Positions 54,417 through 64,000 of a DNA stretch of 64,000 nt are shown piece by piece; position 1 is the stretch's first letter; every line of letters starts with the position of its first letter. This DNA is from Halichondria panicea (lineage: Eukaryota > Porifera > Demospongiae > Suberitida > Halichondriidae), in NCBI RefSeq assembly GCF_963675165.1, contig NC_087393.1:5552202-5616201 (forward strand), written 5' to 3'. A program made the position numbers and the translations under genes. The notes under the pieces are model-generated. The model searched no databases. It saw only the letters and a program-made list of their open reading frames with translations, and was not told the origin of the DNA.

Positions 54417-55718
54417 CCGAGGCATAATCACCGTGCATGATCGAGAGCTGTGCAGTATTGGATCTTTATACCAGTTATACAGTTATACAACATAGGTATT
54501 TGCTTGCTATTATACCAGCTATACTGTATAATATACTGTATAATCTAAGTATATTTATGAATTAACCGAGCCTTTTGTATCCAGCTGTCTCCTGTTAGTT
54601 TATGAGTCGTATAGTACTATAATAATATGATTACTATACCTGCTACACCAAAACAGGAGTAAAAAAACAAAGGCAAATGCAGCAATAACTCGAAGTTTGC
54701 GACTAATCTTAAGTTTCTCTCATTGTTTCTAGTATGATTATGCCACTCAGTTTCTAGTTTCACTGGGTATTTTTAGCATCCTTTACTACTATAGTATATA
54801 TATATGGAGTGCTAAAATCGTTTGCAGTCTTTTGACTTGGCTGAATAGCTACTCTTCTCTGCAAGTTTCCGTATATCTCTCCATGCACGCACATTTCCTC
54901 CGTAAAACATTATGATGCGTGTCCAACCTCCTCTGCCCTAACTCTATATCCTTATCCCTAACTCCTATACAGCTAACTCTATCCCTATCCCTAACCCCTC
55001 CTAAACCTAACTATTACATACCCTGTTGGTGCATACATGTTATACCTTATTACGTAATATTTACTACAATTTAAACCATAATTTGCTGCTGTCAAGTTGT
55101 ACTTTTGGACTCTAGCATTTAGCCTCACTATTGTTAACATTTCCTCTCTTTGTTCATGTGAGCCCCACCCAGGGCCTCCATCACTGTATTTTGTGCTCCT
55201 GCAGCCATTTTGTACTCACTTTGCTCTCTATCTAAGAATTGTTGGCACAGCAATAGTGAAGTCAATTTGCATGAATGCTTGCTATAGTTTAGCTACAGTA
55301 TTTCAATTGCATATAGCGGAATAGAACCTGTTTCTATTTAGATCTAGCCTGTCTAGTATCACTTATCTAACTATTTGTCTATACCGAGAAAGGGCTCAAA
55401 CATACCCCTACCCTAACCTCAAGTAATCATTACAGTTATACAAGTTATACATTTCACAAATATATTGTATAGTGTATAACTGTGTATAATTGTTCAACAT
55501 TCATTGTATAATTGATGTATATTTCTGTATAATTATACAAGTTATACAACACATTCGGAATGAAAACAAAAAATAAATATTTTTTACTATAATATTATTA
55601 TTATGTCGGCACCACTATACAGTTATACCTATTATTGTATATTTGAGTATAGTTGGTAGAAATTTTCACCACTATACAGTTATACAATATAGTGGTTGTA
55701 TAGTTGTGTATAGCTGTA

Positions 55719-55842
55719 TAAAGATCCAATCCTGCACCCTTATGGCATGATGCTGACTGCTGAGGAAAAGGATGACCTGATAAAGATCCAATCCTGCACC
55801 CTTATGGCATGATGCTGACTGCTGAGGAAAAGGATGACCTGT
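55719..55842. repeat. 62-bp tandem duplication
   Basis: Two head-to-tail, essentially identical 62-bp copies begin TAAAGATCCAATCCTGCACC and end in GGATGACCTG. The minus-strand open frame over them is a by-product of the duplication. Confidence 0.9.
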
Positions 55843-56290
55843 TTTTAGGTACAATTCCATGCCTGTAAGGCCTAGTTTCGAATACCCGCCTCAACCTAAA
55901 AGCTTGTAGGTAGACTATGTAAGGCCACTACAATGTAGCACTAAACTGAAACAGGAACGCACTAAACAACGGAAATGAAACCAATAATGACCTCGCAAGG
56001 ACCACGCCCGTTTATATATATAAAGCTTTACAGTATGACTTTACATTTACACAAAGTGAATAGATTGTTGTGCTTCAGAAATTAAACATACAGACAGGAA
56101 GTTCCTAGAAGGAACACCTGACTAGATCTACATAAAATGTATACATAATTATACAGTTATACAGAGCAACAGGGACAGACTAGGTGATAAGTGCTGTTTA
56201 GTGGCCCTACAAGTGCCTGCTCCGGTCCTGCTCAACTGATTTGAGCCCTGCCCTTCCCAAAATCCTAGCTACGTCCATATATCTACTGCA

Positions 56291-58949
56291 ATGGAAACTG
56301 GAATCAAAGGTATTGCTACATACTTGGTTGACTATAAGTATGTACTCTAGTCTACAAGTTTTAAACCCTTAGTGTAAGTCTTATGTATGTGCTGGTGTAT
56401 ATACTTGGCACACTACTCATTACATGTCATTGAATGTGTGTCCTTTGCATGCAGTAGAGACATCAAGGCGATGCACACCGCTGGGCCAAAGATGTCAGCT
56501 CCATCTCAACCTCTTCATTGTTGCCTTCATGCAACTACTACTGGCCATCATATTTTCCACTCCTATCTCATCATTCTACCTCTTTGTGACAAGTCAACCT
56601 CCATCCTCTAACAACACTGACGAGATTGTGAGTGGCTCAGTTGATTGTTCGAAACCTCCCTCAGGCTCCCTGTCACACACACCACACTCACCACACTCAC
56701 CACCCACACCACACTCACCACCCTCACCCACCACCCACACACATGCAGGTGGATTGGCAGGGCCTGGGGCAATCAGACACCTTCTACTCCTGGGTCATAA
56801 CACTCCTTGGAATAGCCATCCTCTCCACTTCTCTGGTTCTAATGTGTCTACCATTCCTTTCATTTTTTCGAGTTTTGATGGTGTTCAATTTTCTCATCCT
56901 TATCACAAGTGGTCTCACCTATGCATTAGCGTTCAGACCCTGGGTCATCTTGGCTTCATATTGTATTCGTGGTGTTGGATTCAGCATGTCCGAAGTGTTG
57001 GTGATAGGTTACATCAGTGTCACTCCCAGATTACTGCCTCGGGTGGACAACAAGAGAAGAATAAAATCTACGTTCAGTGTCAAGGACAGATATCTTGCAA
57101 TTACCCTCATGTTTCGAGCAATTGGGTGGCCCATAGGACTAGGTTAGTTGAAATGTACGGTGACTGTACACTATAGTTAGTGTTTTCAAATACACTCTTC
57201 AAAGTTGCACAAGTTTCTAAATTGCAATTTCATGATTGCAGGTATTGCAGCGCTGATGGCACAGTACAGGGACACAGTGGACCAGTTTCGATGGCCAGGG
57301 TGGGCTAACGCAACAGTTAGTATTCTGTATGCATTTATCTTCTTCATCACGTTTCGTAAAGTGGAGAGTGGTACTGCCAAAGCTGGAGAAGGGAGATCTA
57401 CTACAACATGGTGTCACTGTCAGTGTGTGTTCTTCAAGGACCATCTTTCTACAGACAAAATGAAGTCAACGCTCAAGAAAATACGACTAAGAAATGTCTT
57501 AGTAAGTATCCCTAAACACAACGAAGCATAATCCATAAAGAAAATTGACAGGCTATATATACCACGTACATGTGCTGTGCGTCCTAGTGTAATTAACCAT
57601 GCAGCTATAGAAATACAATTTTCAATGTCTTCTTTCCCAATGTATAGGTGTGCGTGTACCTGGCTTTGTCTGGGCACCTAATGACGTCCACTGGCTCTAT
57701 CCTCGGCACCCTCGTACCTCCCATCCTTAGTGACCACTTTGGATTTGATATTGACTTCATCTCTTACTTTACACTCGGTGTCTTGGCTACTTCATTCGTT
57801 GGTGCTATAATACTGTGAGAACAATGGAGCTGATCTAATAGACTAGCGTGCATGTTCGTCTGATGCAGTATAACACCATACTTGTCTAAGACATTGTCTT
57901 CCATGTTGTGCTAGAATGTATGCACCTGAATGCACAATAATTGCTCTATTTTCCCTACATAATTTATATAGGATTGTCCTAAAATGCCTGAGGGTGAACA
58001 ATCGTTATTTGTTTGCTGTGGTACTTGCAGCTAGTATATGCGGGACTGTTCTGGCATCTGATTGGCAGGCTATTGGCGAGGATCCATGTACATTGTCAGG
58101 TTTCAATTCAAGCCAGCATTTTGAACCACCTGAAGCTCTGTCTGAGCTAAGAGATGTGTGCTTGTCTCAGAATGGAGATTGTTACTGGAACCAAGATTCA
58201 GAGCTGACAGGAACTTATTGCTCTCTTTGTCGGCCAATATGTCGCTCAACTTCCATGACCATCAACCTTGCTCAGTTCTGTGTAGCAGTGGTCCTGATTC
58301 ACCTGTCCGGACTAATTGGTTGGACGGCCATTTTGGGAGTGGCCACAGACTACACCCCTCATCACCTTCGGGTGAGTACACTAGCTTGTCTAATTCACCT
58401 GGTTCCCATGCACCGGGCCTCATAATGTGTACTTACAATGATGTTTGTCAAATTACTGGTTTTTCTGTAGAGTGTGGTTGTTGCACTAATGTTCATGATG
58501 GATGGTGCTTCATGGCTGCTAACACCTCTGTGGAGTAAGTTGCATGACAATGCTAATAATTATAAAGATTAGTGGCAAGTCTCTTTAGTGATATGTCTTA
58601 GTGGTGTTCCCTTAATGGCGTCCACCATGGAAGCTGGGCATAATAAAATTAGTATGCAGCCAGTCCCAAATCCTAGCCCTCAATATAATGCAAGTTTCAA
58701 CTCATGTTAAATAACAAGCCCACCTAATTATCTAACATACAACCACTGTTGAGAAAGCACTGATGTCGATGCTCCCGTATTCTAACACTACCCCCTCACA
58801 CACATGCAGGTATCTCCATATATAACCTGGTAGGCAGACGGACGTTTGCACCAATGTCAGTGTGGAGTGGGATGCAGCTGGTCAGTCTCATCGGACTACT
58901 GCTGCTCTACAAACTGTTGGGACCTATCAAGAAGCCACAAATGACTTAA
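56291..58949 (+). CDS. Gene O: 12-helix MFS-like transporter, 538 aa
   Basis: Exons: 56291-56309, 56455-56627, 56749-57142, 57242-57501, 57648-57814, 57972-58371, 58471-58534, 58810-58949. Hydropathy by eye gives about 12 membrane segments, split six and six by a long charged loop (exon 57242-57501, rich in Lys/Arg), the layout of major facilitator superfamily carriers. A loop before the tenth helix has six cysteines (EDPC, DVC, GDC, TYC, SLC, PIC), as in carriers with a folded extracellular loop such as the SLCO group. I do not recognise a family-specific signature, so the substrate is unknown. The 7-codon first exon is supported because its ATG and donor are kept in copy Q. The protein ends GPIKKPQMT. 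A degenerate transposon end lies just upstream of the ATG. Confidence 0.72.
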
Positions 58950-59152
58950 ATTTATGCCTGATTTTTTATTTCTTCAACAATTGGTGCAATAATTAAATGA
59001 TGTGTCACAAATTTGTCAAGATGAGATGACGTGTAAAAAAATAATGCAAATTGCTTAAGAATTGTGTGAGTTTTTGCATAATTATTATTATTTTCGGTTA
59101 ATGATTAGATGGGCGTGACCGTCTAATCGACAGGTGCAAGGCCAAGGGAAAC
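58950..59152. other. Spacer between gene O and the hAT element
   Basis: Holds the AT-rich presumed 3' UTR of O (several ATTAAA/AATAAT stretches) and about 60 bp of ordinary flank before the transposon terminus. No other feature seen. Confidence 0.5.
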
Positions 59153-61728
59153 CATAGGGGTAGGAAGATGTTTTACCTAAGGGGGGCAAACAATATGTTA
59201 TACCAATATCACTGAGACACAATTTAAAATTCTCCAAAATATCTTTGTCTTCTAGAATTAACAGAAATAAAATCCTTCGCTATAGCTAATAAATCTATCC
59301 TGTCTGTCCTATGTTTGTGTACATAAAGCAAAAAAAGATTGTTAAGTCTACATTCAGTCATTGTGCTCCTCAAGAATGTTTTGAGCCTTCGCAGTGCTGA
59401 AAACGATCTTTCGGCTGAAGCTGTTGTTACAGGGAAGGTAAAGTACAATGAGAGTAGCATAAACACTTCAGACAGCATTTTCTTGTAAATATGATTGCTA
59501 TTAATCGCTTGAGCTATAGTCCTTATATTTGTCACAGTTGTTACTTGTGGAGTAGCTTGCTTAACCATATCAGCAACTAGTGCAAGATGTGTACACAAAC
59601 GTTTCAAATCAAAGTCCTTCTCAAGGAAACTTTTTACGGAGGGAGGAAGGATCTCAATATCATATGGTCTTCCATTTGCAGCATTCAGCAGGAGTATTTC
59701 AATTTCTTTTATAATTTTCATATCTTTCTGATCAAATCTTCTATCGATCTCACCTCCAGCAAGTTCTAGTACTTCATAATACGCACGTCTAAACCTTGAC
59801 TTAGGGTCTGTGTATTGGTGTGCAGTACTTCCAGTATTATACCTCTTGGGTAATTTCCTTTGGCGAGGCAATTTGGGCTCTTCAGTGAAATGCTTGCTTT
59901 CCTCACATACTGAACTATAAAACTGATCAAATTTAGATTCAGTCCGAAGAGCTTTTAGGTGGGATGCAAGTAGACTAGCACCTGTAGTTGCTTCCTGAAT
60001 TGTTAGGTCCACTGCTTGCAAGTTAATGGACAACTGCTCAGAAGCAGAAAATACCAAGTAAGCAAGTTTCAGTGCAAAGTACGTGTCAAAGCATTCCATA
60101 CGCCCAAGTAGACCGTTGGCTTTTGCTGCGTACTCATCATGGCCTTTCTGAATAATTTCCAAAGCATCAATCAACACCTGATAATTTCTCAAGATAGAAT
60201 TTATAGCAGTATGACGAACAGTCCAGCGTGTGGGACAAAGCACTCTCAGTGATGGAGTACTCCCATCTCCTTGTAGAGCAATATCTTTACGGAGTGAATC
60301 GAACAAGGATAGCCGCTTGGGAGAAAAGCGTATGAGCTGTACAAGATTGTATATGAAATCCATTACATTCCTGACCAGTTCAGATTTGTTTGTAACATCT
60401 TTGAGGACGAGATTAAGATTATGAGCTAAGCAATGAACATACAATGCCTCAGGAACTTCAGATTTCATTAGGGCTTGTACACCATTTCTTATCCCACTCA
60501 TTGTAGAAGCACCGTCGTATGCTTGACCTCGTATTGAACACAAAGGTAAGGTACATCTAATTAGAATGTCCTTGATAGCAGAGAAAACAGTACAGGCTTT
60601 AGTATCAGGTAATTGAAACAATCCTAATCCATCTTCATGAACATTTAGATCTTCATCAATCCAGCGAACAGAGAGACACATTTGCTCTTGGTGGGATACG
60701 TCAGTGGCTTCATCAGCTAAGATTGAATAAAAACGACTCTCTTTCACATGTGACAGTATATCTCTAAGTACAAACTGCCCCATTTTGGTAATAATTTCAT
60801 TCACAATCTCGGGCGAAAGATAATCACGCTGTTTAAGCCATCTCAGCATTTTTTTATCTTCTTCAGCCCTAAGTAGAAGAAGTTGGGCTAGATTTCCTTC
60901 AGGATCATCACCGTCATGTTTTCCACGAAGAGGCAATCCTTGTCTTACAAGGAACTTAATGGTAGAGAGTAGTTTCATAAGCATTGTTCTATGATAAAGT
61001 TGATCAGTTGCAAGCTGTGTGCTCAGCAGAGTGTCTACCCTCACACCTGTAGATCTCTTCAGCACAACTTCTTTATGCATGTTACTATCTTCGTGAGCAC
61101 GAAACCTGTCTATGGCTTTCTTAAAATTGTTGAAACCATCTTCCACGAATGCTGGCTGATACTTCCTTGTAGGAGTCACACTCAGCAAATTGTTTGCCTT
61201 AGCAGCTCTGCACAAATAGCAAAATATTTTCCTATTTTCTGAACACACAGTTATCCATGGGTAGAGCTCATACCATCTCGTCAAAATAGGTCTCTCATCC
61301 TTCACAGCTGGTAGCTGAGGTTGAAAAGGAATGTTAATGTCTTTACACCCCTGGCAATTGCAAGCAGCTTGGGTACTCGAAGCTTCAGACTCTATGGGTA
61401 TAAAACATTCTCATTAAATCATGTCACTACATAGCTGTAAGGCTAGAGAGCATTGTCAATTTGAGCAAGCTGTTTAAGCTAGATAGCTACATTTAAGCTT
61501 ATACTGGGGCTATAATTCACTTACCTGCTTGATCCAAAGAAGCACTGGTAGTACTACTGTCAGACAGACTTGAAAAAGTAATCTTGGCCTGATACATTGT
61601 TATTTTTGCCACATGCTCACAATATTTTTTCAATTAGAGAGCAGTGCTGGCTAAGGGGGGCGAAAAAGCAAAATATTTGGCTGAGGGGGGCAACTGCCCC
61701 CCTTGCCCCCCTGGTTCCTACGCCTATG
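59153..61728 (-). mobile_element. hAT-family DNA transposon, ~2.58 kb, apparently complete
   Basis: The left terminus CATAGGGGTAGGAA is matched inversely by TTCCTACGCCTATG on the right (one mismatch in 14). GAAAC occurs directly outside both ends, suggesting a short target duplication, though not the 8 bp of typical hAT. The element carries an intact transposase gene on the minus strand, plus GGGGGGCAA-rich subterminal stretches at both ends. It sits between two duplicated transporter genes and ends 7 bp before the start codon of the second. Confidence 0.8.
59224..61597 (-). CDS. hAT transposase (TTF-type zinc finger, hAT dimerisation domain), 746 aa
   Basis: Two exons on the minus strand: 61597-61525 and 61391-59224, joined in phase 1 across a 133-bp GT–AG intron. 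Exon 1 encodes MYQAKITFSSLSDSSTTSAS. The N-terminal third has Cys/His spacing of a TTF-type finger (WITVCSENRKIFCYLC ... NNFKKAIDRFRAHEDSNMH). The middle has RNase H-like core motifs (ILADEATDVS, AYDGASTMSG). The C-terminus has the hAT dimerisation signature (ASAERSFSALRRLKTFL). No stop or frameshift interrupts it, so the copy may be young and could still encode active enzyme. Related host ZMYM/TTF proteins exist in animals, but the terminal repeats argue for a transposon. Confidence 0.88.
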
Positions 61729-61735
61729 GAAACTA

Positions 61736-64000
61736 ATGGAAACTGAACCAGCTATCAAAGGTATTGCGACTTGGTTGACTAGTACAGTACTCTGTCCGTA
61801 GTTTCTTATTAACCCTTAGTGTATGTATGTGCTGGTGTATATACTTGGCACACTACTCATTACATGTCATTGAATGTGTGTCCTTTGCATGCAGTAGAGA
61901 CATCAAGGCGATGCACACCGCTGGGCCGAAGATGTCAGCTCCATCTCAACCTCTTCATTGTTGCCTTCATGCAACTACCACTGGCCATCATGTTTGCCAC
62001 TCCTATCTCATCATTCTACCTCTTTGTGACAAGTCAACCTCCATCCTCTAACAACACTGACGAGATTGTGAGTGGCTCAGTTGATTGTTCGAAACCTCCC
62101 TCAGGCTCCCTGTCACACACACCACACTCACCACCCACACCACACTCACCACCCTCACCCACCACCCACACACATGCAGGTGGATTGGCAGGGCCTGGGG
62201 CAATCAGACACCTTCTACTCCTGGGTCATAACACTCCTTGGAATAGCCATCCTCTCCACTTCTCTGGTTCTAATGTGTCTACCATTCCTTTCATTTTTTC
62301 GAGTTTTGATAGTGTTCAATTTTCTCATCCTCATCACAAGTGGTCTCACCTATGCATTAGCGTTCAGACCCTGGGTCATCTTGGCTTCATATTGTATTCG
62401 TGGTGTTGGATTCAGCATGTCCGAAGTGTTGCTGATAGGTTACATCAGTGTCACTCCCAGATTACTGCCTCGGGTGGACAACAAGAGAAGAATAAAATCT
62501 ACGTTCAGTGTCAAGGACAGATATCTTGCAATTACCCTCATATTTCGAGCAATTGGGTGGCCCATAGGACTAGGTTAGTTGAAATGTACGGTGACTGTAC
62601 ACTCTTCAAAGTTGCACAAGTTTCTAAATTGCAATTTCATGATTGCAGGTATTTCAGCGCTGATGGCACAGTACAGGGACACAGTGGACCAGTTTCGATG
62701 GCCAGGGTGGGCTAACGCAACAGTTAGTATTCTGTATGCATTTATCTTCTTCATCACGTTTCGTAAAGTGGAGAGTGGTACTGCCAAAGCTGGAGAAGGG
62801 AGATCTACTACAACATGGTGTCACTGTCAGTGTGTGTTCTTCAAGGACCATCTTTCTACAGACAAAATGAAGTCAACGCTCAAGAAAATACGACTAAGAA
62901 ATGTCTTAGTAAGTATCCCTAAACACAACGAAGCATAATCCACAAAGAAAATTGACTGGCTATATATACCACGTACGTGTGCTGTGCATGCAGTCCTAGT
63001 GTAATTAACCATGCAGCTATAGAAATACAATTTTCAATGTCTTCTTTCCCAATGTATAGGTGTGCGTGTACCTGGCTTTCTCTGGGCACCTAATGACGTC
63101 CACTGGCTCTATCCTCGGCACCCTTGTACCTCTTATCCTTAGTGACCACTTTGGATTCGATATTGACTTCATCTCTTACTTCACACTCGGTGTCTTGGCT
63201 ACTTCATTCGTTGGTGCTATAATACTGTGAGAACAATGGAGCTGATCTAATAGACTAGCGTGCATGTTCGTCTGATGCAGTATAACACCATACTTGTCTA
63301 AGACATTGTCTTCCATGTTGTGCTAGAATGTATGCACCTGAATGCACAATAATTGCTCTATTTTCCCTACATAATTTATATAGGATTGTCCTAAAATGCC
63401 TGAGGGTGAACAATCGTTATTTGTTTGCTGTGGTACTTGCAGCTAGTATATGCGGGACTGTTCTGGCATCTGATTGGCAGGCTATTGGCGAGGATCCATG
63501 TACATTGTCAGGTTTCAATTCAAGCCAGCATTTTGAACCACCTGAAGCTCTGTCTGAGCTAAGAGATGTGTGCTTGTCTCAGAATGGAGATTGTTACTGG
63601 AACCAAGATTCAGAGCTGACAGGAACTTATTGCTCTCTTTGTCGGCCAGTATGTCGCTCAACTTCCATGACCATCAACCTTGCTCAGTTCTGTGTAGCAG
63701 TGGTCCTGATTCACCTGTCCGGACTAATTGGTTGGACGGCCATTTTGGGAGTGGCCACAGACTACACCCCTCATCACCTTCGGGTGAGTACACTAGGTTG
63801 TCTAATTCATCAGGTTCCCATGCACCGGGCCTCATAACGTGTACTTACAATGATGTTTGTCAAATTACTGGTTTTTCTGTAGAGTGTGGTTGTTGGACTA
63901 ATGTTTATGATGGATGGTGCTTCATGGCTGCTAACACCTCTGTGGAGTAAGTTGCATGACAATGCTAATAATTATAAAGATTAGTGGCAAGTCTCTTTAG
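61736..64000 (+). CDS. Gene Q: second MFS-like transporter copy, 3' end outside window
   Basis: Exons: 61736-61760, 61895-62067, 62180-62573, 62649-62908, 63060-63226, 63384-63783, 63883-63946; the last exon lies beyond the window. Exon lengths from the second onward match gene O exactly (173, 394, 260, 167, 400, 64 nt) and the protein differs at only a few positions, so this is a recent tandem duplicate. Exon 1 encodes METEPAIK against METGIK in O. The hAT element ends 7 bp before this ATG, so Q's immediate promoter is transposon sequence. Confidence 0.72.

Larger units (their letters stand above)
53409..56290. other. Repeat-rich gene-poor region
   Basis: No supported gene in 2.9 kb. It contains a three-copy GATGCCTCGGTGGAGGTGTC repeat (53636-53770), a nested foldback (53925-54060), a perfect 15-bp hairpin (54345-54377), many TATACAGTTATAC-type tracts (about 54465-56165), a CCCTAA-rich patch (about 54935-55010) and a 62-bp tandem duplication (55719-55842). 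It separates the RTK array from the transporter genes. Confidence 0.7.

Noticed and set aside
55672-55860. Minus-strand peptide with an internal duplication
   Set aside because: It is the 62-bp tandem DNA repeat read in one frame; no start context or splice partners.
59224-61597. Host ZMYM-like zinc-finger gene
   Set aside because: Matching terminal inverted repeats just outside the gene and its place between two duplicated genes indicate a transposon copy.

Overview
The window is eukaryotic DNA: AT-leaning, with short GT–AG introns and small exons that repeat from gene to gene. The closest picture I can give is a demosponge (Amphimedon-like). This rests on compact intergenic gaps of about 230-550 bp, a very large tandem family of receptor tyrosine kinases (RTKs), as known for Amphimedon, and abundant hAT-type and foldback repeats. 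The species call is inference. No RNA genes, CRISPR arrays or bacterial features were seen.

Region 1 (1-53408, all + strand) is a tandem array of RTK genes. A (1-1802, 5' end missing), B (2030-5846), C (6077-9612), D (9913-14898), E (15168-19475), G (23094-28758), H (29303-35963) and N (48022-53408) encode kinases. F (19807-21715) is a kinase-less copy of G's extracellular part with its own tail. The complete kinase genes share one layout: signal-peptide exon, extracellular domain, Thr/Ser/Pro stalk, one membrane helix, a cytoplasmic stretch with NPxY and YxxL/I tyrosine motifs, a conserved juxtamembrane exon (FFEE...YW.P...LY.QL...YREI), a kinase domain cut at the same positions, and a conserved C-terminal tail (LGASL....LY.DLQ). 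The kinase side is nearly constant. The outside varies: most genes carry one to three copies of an unrecognised domain (C-x-G... FQxWRP... QPGDVVGF), while E carries three sushi domains. I assembled exons by hand; every complete model keeps its frame to a single stop.

Region 2 (37137-48789) is the most unusual part. Gene I has two of the unrecognised domains and stalks but no visible membrane helix or kinase. It is followed by three cassettes (J 41134, K 45235, L 47118), each a signal-peptide exon plus one domain exon, lying in tandemly duplicated 1-3 kb units. Then comes N, with its own signal exon, one domain, and the only membrane/kinase exons nearby. All domain exons begin and end in phase 1 and keep good splice donors. 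The cassettes are either secreted single-domain proteins or alternative 5' ends that can splice to N's constant part, as in clustered protocadherin genes.

Region 3 (53409-56290) is gene-poor and full of repeats: nested foldback, hairpins, TATAC-rich tracts and short tandem duplications. Region 4 (56291-64000) has two near-identical 12-helix MFS-like transporter genes, O (complete) and Q (cut by the window end). They are separated by a hAT DNA transposon on the minus strand with an intact two-exon transposase gene and recognisable terminal inverted repeats.

Taken together, the window looks like a locus that makes families of cell-surface kinase receptors by tandem duplication, ectodomain swapping and gene conversion of kinase exons. 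Soluble or kinase-less relatives interleaved among the receptors could compete for or supply ligands.
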